The notes beneath the pieces are model-generated. The model was not told the origin of the DNA and did no database searches. It was given only the letters and a program-made list of their open reading frames with translations. Of a DNA stretch of 5,303 nucleotides, positions 1 through 5,303 are shown piece by piece. The DNA comes from Anaerolineales bacterium UBA5069 (lineage in GTDB: Bacteria > Chloroflexota > Anaerolineae > Caldilineales > Caldilineaceae), in assembly GCA_002415895.1 (NCBI GenBank), contig DIAV01000058.1, positions 736 through 6,038 of the forward strand, written 5' to 3'. Position 1 is the first letter of the stretch. Each line of letters begins with the position of its first letter. A program made the position numbers and the translations under genes.

Positions 1-2716
1 TGCTTTCGCTGGCGGTGAAGGTGTACTCAACGCGCTTGGGCGGCAGCGTAAAGCTCAGCACACGCGTGACAGCAACATCGGGCGCGGGCGTCACACCGGC
101 AGTGGGTGTCTGCGTAGCGCTGGCTTCAGGCGTAGCATATGCCTCAACAGTCGCGGTTGGCGCTTCAGTTGCAGTGGCATCAGGTGCAGCGCCCGCCACG
201 CCATCGCTGCCCCACAACACCGTGTTTGTATTCCACGAGACCAGTTGCAGCACCCCCTCAGGAGTCAGTTCCAGCGACGCACTCGCATCCGGGTTGGCCG
301 ACAACGCCGACCAGACCCAGTTGCCCTGAGCATCAGTCACGTTAAGGTTGCCATCGGCTTGCATTTCAACCTTTGCCGCACTGGCGAATTTGTCCGTCAC
401 CGTGTTCAGGCCCCAAACGAAGGTGCCGTTCTTGTCAGTCACCACAAGGTTCCCATCGGGCTGGAAAACGAGTTGATGATTCCCGGACGCGCTCGTGTAC
501 GGCCTGCCTTGCTCAAGGGTTGTACCCGCTGCAATGGGAAAATCGGCAGCTTTGTTCGTGTCACTGCCGCCCGCCGCCGCACCCGACAACGCAGGCGCAA
601 GTGCAAAGGTCGCGTCCTGCTTGAACACGTCGCTCCCATCGTCCGGGTTCAGATAGAGCTGGTAACTGGAATGACGCACGAAAGTGCCTGGCTGTGCCGC
701 CGATTCCAGCGTATACGCGTTCGGATCGCTGATGCCGGGGTGTAGAACAAAGATGGCGCTGCTCTCAAAGAGCGCAGCGTTTGCATCGCTGCCAGCCGGA
801 CGCTCGCGCAGCACCAGGTTGCCATTTTCGTTCACCAGGAAGTGATTGGGCACATTCACCGATTCGAAGGTGATGCTGCCTGGCACTCCCCCAGTCGCAA
901 CCTTGAAGCTCGCGTCTTGCTTGTCCAGATCTGTCACGATTGGTTGGATATATCCTTGCATGCTGCTGTGGCGCACATAGCGATCAGGAAAGTTGCTCGA
1001 CTGCAGCGAGAGCAGTGTTCCCGATACGGGAAGTGTGACAGAGGCGACGGGATTATAGGACGTCGAGGAATCGACGGATGCGCCGAACTCGTACGCGCCC
1101 AAATCAATTGTCCCATCAACAACGCGCGGATTCCCGTCCAGGTCCGTGGTTACGCTCGCTGGCAGAGTATTGTTGTCCCCGGCGTTGATTGCCGGCGACC
1201 CCTCTTGCAGGCGCAGATCCCCAACGCTGGTTGGCGCGTCGGCGACCGCGATGCCCTTGACAAACATGGGATCGTCGTTGCTGACACCCGTGAGGATCGT
1301 CGTACCCACCCGGTTGCCATTCTCGTCCTCATCAAAAACGGAAGCAGGAACAGGCTCAATAATGCTCTGCGCAGCAACAACCGCCGCATTCAGAGTCGAG
1401 ATGTTGGCGCCGTTACCCGTACTGGCGTTGCCCCACAGAATCGAATTGCTGATCACAGGCCCCGGGCTGCTGCCGGTAATGCGCAGCGCGCCCCCCTTGG
1501 GCGCCGAGTTGCCCGCAAAGGTGTTGTTAATCAGGACGCCCTGAACCTGATCTGCGCCAATAAAGGCGCCACCCGCACTGTCGGCAGAGTTGCCGCGGAA
1601 CTCAACGTTGTAGAAGGCAGACTGGCTCTCGCCACCCGTGCTTGTGATATAGACTGCCCCACCCTCCCAACTGGCATGGTTGCCAACGAAGGAAGCGTTG
1701 GTTACAGATGGATTGCTCTTGCCACCCTGGCTGTTAACGTGAAGAGCGCCACCTGTGTTTGCACTGTTATTGGTGAACTGAACGTTGACAAAGACAGGGC
1801 TGGAACCACCACCCCGGCTATCGAAGTAGACAGCGCCACCGGAGCCACCCTGGGTGGCCGCCGTATTGCCGTCAAAGGAGACGTCGCTGAAAGTAGGGTC
1901 GGTGACGCCAGATTCCGAAAGGGCATAGACAGCGCCGCCATGCATGGCATGGTTATGACTGAAAACAACGTTGCGGAAACTGGGGCTGGCTGCGCCCGAG
2001 TTGCCGTAGAGCGCAATCGCACCGCCGTAACCACTGGTGGCGTTACCAACAAAGTGGGAGTTGAGAATCATGGGATTGCAGTAGCGGCCATTGCGGTTGT
2101 CGCAGACAAGCGCAGAACCGCCGGCCGCAGGATTGTAGATTTCTTCGCTGCCCTTGCCACCAGTGACATAGAAGCCGTCGAGCGTGACTTGTGTGTCGTC
2201 GCTCGCCGCCGTACCCACAATCGTCACCACGTGGTAGCTGCCCAGACTTGGCGACTCGACCGCGCCGGTGACGATGCCCGACGCGTCGACCGTCGCCAGG
2301 CGATCGATATTCCCACTCAGGACGGTTTTGTGCAGCTCATAATCGCGAGTTGTCAGGTCAGCGGCGTTCGCATCGGGTGCGAAACCACCGGAAAGGGTTA
2401 CACCTGCGGGCAAGTTGAAGGTTGCCGTGCGGTCGTTGTCGACTGCCGCGCCCCCTTCATCGGGGTAATAGATGCCTTCGGCAACCCAGATCTGATCACC
2501 TGATTTGGCAACGACCAGCGCATCCTGCAACGTAGCGAAAGCGTCCGCCCATGATTGGCCTGTTGCGGCGCCGGTGGCATCAGCATCTACATGGATAATT
2601 GCGCCCGCGGTCGCATCCTGTGCGCGCAGGGATGAACGTTCCCCAGCCCATAGGGCAAGTGCTAGAAACAGGCAAAGCAAGACCCAACGGCCTTTGAAAG
2701 CGTAGTTGCGCTGCAT
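1..2716 (-). CDS. Secreted beta-helix protein with AbfB and bulb-lectin domains (3' end beyond window)
   Basis: The minus-strand frame is open for 905 codons from ATG at 2716 and runs off the window without a stop. Residues 1-32 look like a signal peptide: basic start, hydrophobic core VLLCLFLALALWA, possible cleavage after LRA. Residues 38-545 form a right-handed beta-helix: an entry segment (HVDADATGAATGQSWADAF), about seven rungs ending GGA(V/I/L)Y at 218-412, and a choice-of-anchor-Q-like end (SILWGN, GSPAINAG, DLGAYEF). Residues 568-708 match an AbfB arabinofuranose-binding beta-trefoil in three sub-repeats (LQSSNFPDRYVRHSS, FESVNVPNHF, FVRHSSYQLYLNPDDG). Residues 726-840 match a bulb-type mannose-lectin domain (FQPDGNLVV, MQADGNLNV). 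A Thr/Ala/Pro linker at about 841-880 leads into an unidentified segment. The family knowledge points to an exported or surface carbohydrate-binding protein; the ligand and any enzymatic role are unknown. The start is fixed by a good Shine-Dalgarno and the signal peptide. Confidence 0.9.
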   Translation of the reverse strand, partial: MQRNYAFKGRWVLLCLFLALALWAGERSSLRAQDATAGAIIHVDADATGAATGQSWADAFATLQDALVVAKSGDQIWVAEGIYYPDEGGAAVDNDRTATFNLPAGVTLSGGFAPDANAADLTTRDYELHKTVLSGNIDRLATVDASGIVTGAVESPSLGSYHVVTIVGTAASDDTQVTLDGFYVTGGKGSEEIYNPAAGGSALVCDNRNGRYCNPMILNSHFVGNATSGYGGAIALYGNSGAASPSFRNVVFSHNHAMHGGAVYALSESGVTDPTFSDVSFDGNTAATQGGSGGAVYFDSRGGGSSPVFVNVQFTNNSANTGGALHVNSQGGKSNPSVTNASFVGNHASWEGGAVYITSTGGESQSAFYNVEFRGNSADSAGGAFIGADQVQGVLINNTFAGNSAPKGGALRITGSSPGPVISNSILWGNASTGNGANISTLNAAVVAAQSIIEPVPASVFDEDENGNRVGTTILTGVSNDDPMFVKGIAVADAPTSVGDLRLQEGSPAINAGDNNTLPASVTTDLDGNPRVVDGTIDLGAYEFGASVDSSTSYNPVASVTLPVSGTLLSLQSSNFPDRYVRHSSMQGYIQPIVTDLDKQDASFKVATGGVPGSITFESVNVPNHFLVNENGNLVLRERPAGSDANAALFESSAIFVLHPGISDPNAYTLESAAQPGTFVRHSSYQLYLNPDDGSDVFKQDATFALAPALSGAAAGGSDTNKAADFPIAAGTTLEQGRPYTSASGNHQLVFQPDGNLVVTDKNGTFVWGLNTVTDKFASAAKVEMQADGNLNVTDAQGNWVWSALSANPDASASLELTPEGVLQLVSWNTNTVLWGSDGVAGAAPDATATEAPTATVEAYATPEASATQTPTAGVTPAPDVAVTRVLSFTLPPKRVEYTFTASES
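77..196 (-). other. Thr/Ala/Pro-rich interdomain linker coding segment
   Basis: Residues 841-880 are low in complexity and rich in Thr, Ala, Pro and Glu (for example ATATEAPTATVEAYATPEA). They separate the lectin domain from a new segment that starts around VTRVLSFTLPPKRVEY. Such linkers are common between domains of extracellular bacterial proteins and act as flexible spacers. What follows is cut by the window edge, so the last domain cannot be named. Confidence 0.7.
1481..2065 (-). repeat. Beta-helix rung repeats inside the secreted protein
   Basis: Residues 218-412 hold about seven degenerate repeats of roughly 27-33 residues. Each has the pattern (N/S)-x-x-F-x-x-N-x-A followed by GGA. 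Examples are HFVGNATSGYGGAI, VFSHNHAMHGGAVY, VQFTNNSANTGGAL, FVGNHASWEGGAVY, FRGNSADSAGGAF and FAGNSAPKGGAL. Aromatic and Asn positions repeating at one turn per about 30 residues are typical of parallel beta-helices in polymorphic outer-surface or adhesin-like proteins. The repetition is at protein level; the DNA units are diverged, so recent unit duplication is not apparent. Confidence 0.8.
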
Positions 2717-2994
2717 GAGAGTTCTCCTGTAGGGTTGAATGTGCGAGGGCTGACACACGCGCAACTGCGAATCCATCAGTCCGGGGTGACCTGGCGTATC
2801 AAGTGTGAAATGAGGAAAGGAAGTTGCTCCGACTTCAAGGCGTGCTCCGTCGAGTTGCAGCGGACTTGTGCGCAGGACGTGAGCATCCTACGCGCGCAGC
2901 GGCTGATGGAGCATTCATCATGGAATAACGACCTTTTCACTTCAGGCGTTAATACGAGGCGCTATTTTACCGCGCCAAGCTAAATCGGCAAATC
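2717..2994. other. Intergenic region between divergent beta-helix gene and permease remnant
   Basis: About 280 bases with no recognisable gene on either strand. The short open frames here give no hydrophobic, repeat or domain pattern. It must hold the leader and probably the promoter of the beta-helix gene. The best minus-strand candidate I see is TTGGCG, 18 bases, TATTAA (about 2948-2979), which is weak and about 230 bases from the start codon, so I do not annotate it. No permease N-terminus could be found here. Confidence 0.6.
2723..2728 (-). promoter_or_regulatory. Ribosome binding site of the beta-helix gene
   Basis: On the minus strand AGGAGA lies six bases before the ATG at 2716. This is close to the Shine-Dalgarno consensus at good spacing, and it decides the start codon together with the signal peptide that follows. 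Confidence 0.8.
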
Positions 2995-3552
2995 GTGATT
3001 TTTGTTTCGCCCACGACACAGGGTCCTGGAGCCTGCCAGGTGCTTGCGCGCGTGGTGTGTGCCGGCGAGCATGGTCTACCGCTACAAGCCTGTGGCATGC
3101 TCTTTCGTAATTTTGGCTGGATCGATTCATACTTTGCGCTGGTCATTCCCAAGTGGATGGCCACAGATGCTTTCTTCATCTTCTTGCTGGTGCAATTCTT
3201 TCGCGGCATTCCGCGCGAACTGGATGAGGCGGCGACATTGGACGGCTGCAACCAGTTCCAGATTTTTGCGCGCATTATCCTTCCGCTTTCAACGTCCGCA
3301 CTTGTCACAACCATGTTGTTTACCTTTATCTGGACCTGGAATGACTTTTTTCCGCAGCTCCTCTATCTCAACATGGCCAATCTCTTCACTGTGCCCCTCG
3401 GCCTGCGCCTCTTTATGGACTCCTCCGCGACAAGTGCATGGGGGCCGCTCTTTGCCATGTCGGTCGTTTCGCTGATCCCGAGCCGTCTGCTCTTCTTTAG
3501 CCTGCAAAAGTACTTTGTCGATGGTATTGCCACCACGGGGCTCAAGGGGTAA
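2995..3552 (+). pseudogene. C-terminal fragment of a MalG-like ABC sugar permease (5' truncated)
   Basis: The open frame starts at GTG 2995 and ends at TAA 3550-3552 (185 residues), but clear family similarity begins only near residue 35 (MLFRNFGWIDSYFAL, position 3097). From there it reads as the inner-membrane permease of a CUT1 carbohydrate ABC importer. It has a membrane segment at about 44-69 and the EAA loop that contacts the ATPase (E78-A-A, G84, I94, L96-P97). Further membrane segments lie at about 102-125 and 150-174, and the end GIATTGLKG is typical. Intact MalG-type proteins have about 270-300 residues with six helices; here the first helices and N-terminus are missing. There is no Shine-Dalgarno before the GTG, an in-frame stop lies at 2950-2952, and no binding-protein, partner-permease or ATPase gene adjoins it. 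The EAA loop is intact, so the truncation may be recent. It is probably non-functional. Confidence 0.8.
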
Positions 3553-3617
3553 CGAATACGCCGGCTCGGAAGTCGGCCCAATCCCCAAAGCTGCGTCGCA
3601 CATGCAGGATGCTCCGC

Positions 3618-3647
3618 GAAGGTGCACGAAGGTGCACAAAAGTGCGC
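3618..3647. repeat. Three 10-bp direct tandem units
   Basis: GAAGGTGCAC occurs twice head to tail (3618-3627 and 3628-3637), followed by a diverged third unit AAAAGTGCGC (3638-3647). The last unit lies inside the left arm of the long inverted repeat, so the two structures overlap. It is intergenic, just after the permease remnant. Confidence 0.75.
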
Positions 3648-3707
3648 AGGAATGCAACAGCAAGGCAGAGTGCTCTGCCTTGCTGTTGCATTCCTGCGCA
3701 CTTTTGT
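3636..3707. terminator. Perfect 35-bp inverted repeat, possible bidirectional terminator
   Basis: The left arm 3636-3670 and right arm 3673-3707 are exact reverse complements over 35 bases, separated by only TG. The outer ends are ACAAAAGTGC and GCACTTTTGT, so a transcript from either strand makes a long hairpin ending in a short U run. It lies between convergent genes: 83 bases after the permease stop and 39 bases past the SDR stop, which suits a shared terminator. It is longer and more perfect than most intrinsic terminators, and the U run is only four bases. A palindromic repetitive or mobile element is therefore an alternative reading. Confidence 0.65.
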
Positions 3708-3746
3708 TATCAGTTGACGAGCGTGTTACCCGCCGGCCAGCGCGTT

Positions 3747-4709
3747 CTACCGCTGCGGCAGACGCACCTGCCCGTCCGCAATCAGCCACTGCACCGCCTC
3801 GTAGACGGCCTGCAACGACGAGTAGCGCGGCCGGTACTGCAGCAGGCGCTCCGCCTTGGCAATGCTGCAGTTCGGGCTGTGCGCGATATGGTCCCACGTT
3901 GCGTTCGCCTCGGCCTCGGTGACGGTCGTGCGCCACGCCGGCCACGGCAGAAATGAGACCTGCGCAGGCTGCGCGAACCATGCCGCCATCGCCTCGGCGT
4001 AGCCGCGCAGGGTGAGCGCCGCGGGCGACACGACGTGAAAGCTTTCGCCCACGGCCGCGCCCCAGTGGTCGAGCGCACGCTCGAACGCCTGCGCGACGTC
4101 GTCGGCGTGCACATGATGCACCGTCTCCAGCCCCAGGTTTGGCAGCACCAGCTCGGCGCCCGCAGCCAACTGTGTGAACACGGCGGGGTTGAAGTGACCG
4201 GCGGGGTTCAAAGGCGCCCATCCCGGCCCAACAATATGCCCCGGGTGTAGCACGGTTGCCGGAAACTGGCCGCGCCGCGCTGCATCCAGCAGATAGGTCT
4301 CAATGGCCGCCTTCTGGATGCCGTAGTCGCCAAAGGGCGCGCGCGGCTGGGCCTCCGTCGTCGGCACCACCGCGCTCGGGCCATGCACCCAGATGGTGCC
4401 GCAATGCAGGAAGTGCTGCACTGTGCCGCGCAGCGCCTCCACCAGGTGGCGCGCACTCTCGAGGGTAAAGCAGATCATATCGATCACGGCATCCGGCCGC
4501 AGATCGCGAACCTGCGCACCAAAGGTCCCTGCTGCCTCTGCGGCTGCCCGGTCAATTGTCCGCTGCTCAACTTTGGCCCACGCGCTGTGCGCTTGATACG
4601 GCGCGTGCCGGCCGCGGCTGACTGCGACCACTTCGTGGCCGGCGGCAACCAGGCGCGGCACAAGGTACGTTCCCACATGTCCGCTTGCCCCAATCATCAC
4701 AACTCGCAT
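3747..4709 (-). CDS. NAD-dependent epimerase/dehydratase family protein (extended SDR)
   Basis: A complete 320-residue protein, a usual length for extended short-chain dehydrogenases/reductases. The N-terminal Rossmann fold has the dinucleotide motif G7-A-S-G10-H-V-G13. The catalytic pair Y129-x-x-x-K133 (YGIQK) is present. The usual Ser/Thr position falls in HCGTIWVHG and is probably T105. HPGHIVGPGW (155-164) and VHHVHADDVAQAF (197-209) match the conserved substrate-domain and late SDR segments. Family members oxidise, epimerise or dehydrate nucleotide sugars and related compounds with NAD(P) in the cytoplasm. The substrate here cannot be told, and no sugar-pathway gene adjoins it. ATG 4709 is the only good start: an in-frame stop lies at 4734-4736 and GAGG sits five bases upstream. 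The gene looks more GC-rich than the permease remnant. It is monocistronic by layout. Confidence 0.88.
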   Translation of the reverse strand: MRVVMIGASGHVGTYLVPRLVAAGHEVVAVSRGRHAPYQAHSAWAKVEQRTIDRAAAEAAGTFGAQVRDLRPDAVIDMICFTLESARHLVEALRGTVQHFLHCGTIWVHGPSAVVPTTEAQPRAPFGDYGIQKAAIETYLLDAARRGQFPATVLHPGHIVGPGWAPLNPAGHFNPAVFTQLAAGAELVLPNLGLETVHHVHADDVAQAFERALDHWGAAVGESFHVVSPAALTLRGYAEAMAAWFAQPAQVSFLPWPAWRTTVTEAEANATWDHIAHSPNCSIAKAERLLQYRPRYSSLQAVYEAVQWLIADGQVRLPQR

Positions 4710-4714
4710 CGCTG

Positions 4715-4718
4715 CCTC
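4715..4718 (-). promoter_or_regulatory. Ribosome binding site of the SDR gene
   Basis: Minus-strand GAGG is spaced five bases from the ATG at 4709. A second ATG overlapping this site is out of frame with the SDR, so it does not compete as a start for it. Confidence 0.6.
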
Positions 4719-4775
4719 ATTCTTGTGTAGTCGCTAATGACGTCGCGCGGCCAGTGGTCGACCTGCCGCAGCATC

Positions 4776-4804
4776 ACTTTACGCTTGTTTCACACGCAAT
4801 TCAA
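4776..4804 (-). promoter_or_regulatory. Candidate sigma-70 promoter for the SDR gene
   Basis: On the minus strand TTGAAT (4804-4799) and TAAAGT (4781-4776) are separated by exactly 17 bases. Each box matches the consensus at four of six positions. Transcription would start near 4769 and give a leader of about 60 bases before the ATG. Position and spacing are good, but the boxes are only moderate and this was found by eye. Confidence 0.4.
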
Positions 4805-4857
4805 ACCACGGCAAGCGCATGCGCAGTCACTTCATGTGCAAGAGCTGGCGCATACGC

Positions 4858-4906
4858 GAAAGCCCGGCTTGCGACTGCAATCGCGGGCCGGGCTTTCTAT
4901 GTTTTT
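4858..4906 (+). terminator. Rho-independent terminator, plus strand, without an obvious gene
   Basis: Arms 4858-4874 and 4881-4897 form a 17-bp stem that includes two G-U pairs, with a six-base loop (CTGCAA). The outer 11 bp (GAAAGCCCGGC) are perfect. The plus strand continues TATGTTTTTGTT, giving a U run at 4902-4906. Read on the minus strand the stem is followed by only three U and then GCG, so it is oriented to stop plus-strand transcripts. It could act weakly on the minus strand downstream of the small gene that ends at 5026. Confidence 0.8.
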
Positions 4907-5025
4907 GTTGACTTCACGTTGACGCAGTCTGCTTCGCGCAAGCTGCCCATCACCACAGGCGCAGGCCGATCGCTGCTGAACGAGTCGCCGTCGCCGCTGA
5001 ATTCCAGTTGTCCGTGCTGGTCCTG

Positions 5026-5295
5026 CTATCCTTCCCGATCCGGCGGCTCCGTCAAGAGCACTCCTCCAAAGTGGGAAGCACCATCGTTGCTGGCAAAGCA
5101 GGAGGCAATTCGGCTTCCGCCGGTATTACTCATCACGCCTTGCAGGAATGCAGTCAACCTGGGCCAATCACGGAAGTACCGCGTTTCGCCCGACGAGACG
5201 TGTAGAACTTTGCCGCGCAGCTCGGATTCGGTTGCGCTGATTTCTTCCGTCCACACACGAATCGTGAATAGCTGTGATCCAATGCCGCTGCTCAT
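5026..5295 (-). CDS. Small conserved-type protein of unknown function
   Basis: An 89-residue soluble protein, from ATG 5295 to TAG 5026-5028. Residues 8-52 have the strand-rich pattern QLFTIRVWTEE, RGKVLHVSSGE, TRYFRDWPRLTAFL. I recognise it as resembling small hypothetical proteins frequent in Chloroflexota genomes; that recollection was not checked. The alternating pattern suggests a compact beta-sheet ending in a helix. The tail from about residue 54 is Gly/Ser-rich and looks unconserved. There is no signal peptide, membrane segment or catalytic motif. The partial Shine-Dalgarno AGG lies at the very edge of the window (5301-5303), five bases before the ATG. The frame stays open to the edge, so a longer start upstream cannot be excluded. 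Function and partners are unknown. Confidence 0.65.
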   Translation of the reverse strand: MSSGIGSQLFTIRVWTEEISATESELRGKVLHVSSGETRYFRDWPRLTAFLQGVMSNTGGSRIASCFASNDGASHFGGVLLTEPPDREG

Positions 5296-5303
5296 GATCG
5301 CCT

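Larger units (their letters stand above)
4710..5025. other. Intergenic region upstream of the SDR gene
   Basis: About 315 bases with no supported protein gene. It contains the SDR Shine-Dalgarno and candidate promoter, a 10-base palindrome GCGCATGCGC at 4815-4824, and the plus-strand terminator. Bases 4907-5025 hold nothing I recognise; they lie directly downstream of the small minus-strand gene. Confidence 0.6.

Noticed and set aside
842..2503. 553-codon open frame on the plus strand
   Set aside because: It lies wholly antisense to the beta-helix gene. The translation shows no domain, signal or membrane pattern, while the minus strand gives a coherent multi-domain protein over the same bases.
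2958..2976. Small inverted repeat GGCGC/GCGCC with a nine-base loop
   Set aside because: Five base pairs with a long loop and no U run is expected by chance at this GC content.
2735..2983. 82-codon plus-strand open frame in the intergenic region
   Set aside because: There is no good Shine-Dalgarno, recognisable motif or hydrophobic pattern, and it is not the missing permease N-terminus.
3618..3707. CRISPR-like repeat array
   Set aside because: The units are only 10 bp, directly adjacent with no spacers, and no cas-like gene is in the window.
3515..3956. Two plus-strand open frames through the inverted repeat
   Set aside because: Their sequence is mostly the translated palindrome (recurring LLLHSCA-like stretches) plus antisense SDR sequence. 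No start signal or domain supports them.
3289..4221. 310-codon minus-strand open frame crossing the palindrome
   Set aside because: It overlaps the SDR gene in another frame and the permease remnant antisense. It is Arg/Ala/Gly-rich with no recognisable motif, as expected for a shadow frame in GC-rich DNA.
4737..4922. 61-codon plus-strand open frame upstream of the orphan terminator
   Set aside because: It runs through the terminator hairpin and its U run, and has no Shine-Dalgarno or recognisable motif. A small RNA is a better guess than a protein here.

Overview
The window looks like a bacterial chromosome segment of moderately high GC, most plausibly from a member of the Chloroflexota (Anaerolineae/Caldilineae-like). 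The lineage call is an inference. It rests on a huge secreted beta-helix protein with a Thr/Ala/Pro linker, a CUT1-type sugar permease remnant, and a small protein of a type I associate with that phylum. No rRNA, tRNA, CRISPR array, transposase or phage gene was seen.

Layout. (1) Positions 1-2716, minus strand: the first 905 codons of a large secreted protein whose 3' end lies outside the window. It has a signal peptide, a right-handed beta-helix with GGA-type rungs, a choice-of-anchor-Q-like region, an AbfB-type arabinose-binding beta-trefoil, a bulb-type (mannose-binding-like) lectin domain, a Thr/Ala/Pro linker, and the start of an unidentified C-terminal part. (2) 2717-2994: intergenic, with the ribosome binding site of that gene and no recognisable gene. 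(3) 2995-3552, plus strand: the C-terminal half of a MalG-like ABC sugar permease. It lacks its N-terminal membrane segments and a ribosome binding site, so it is read as a 5'-truncated pseudogene. (4) 3618-3707: three 10-bp tandem units running into a perfect 35-bp inverted repeat, between the convergent permease remnant and the next gene. (5) 3747-4709, minus strand: a complete NAD-dependent epimerase/dehydratase (extended SDR), with a plausible sigma-70 promoter and Shine-Dalgarno. (6) 4710-5025: intergenic, with a strong plus-strand rho-independent terminator that has no obvious gene to terminate. (7) 5026-5295, minus strand: a small soluble protein of unknown function.

The genes do not form one operon. 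The first protein is built for binding carbohydrate outside the cell, the permease remnant belonged to a sugar importer, and the SDR may act on a sugar-type substrate. The loose common theme is carbohydrate, but nothing in the sequence shows that they work together. The truncated permease, the palindrome and the orphan terminator suggest a rearranged segment. No convincing new multi-gene system is visible. The points most worth a second look are the double-lectin beta-helix protein, the long perfect palindrome and the orphan terminator.
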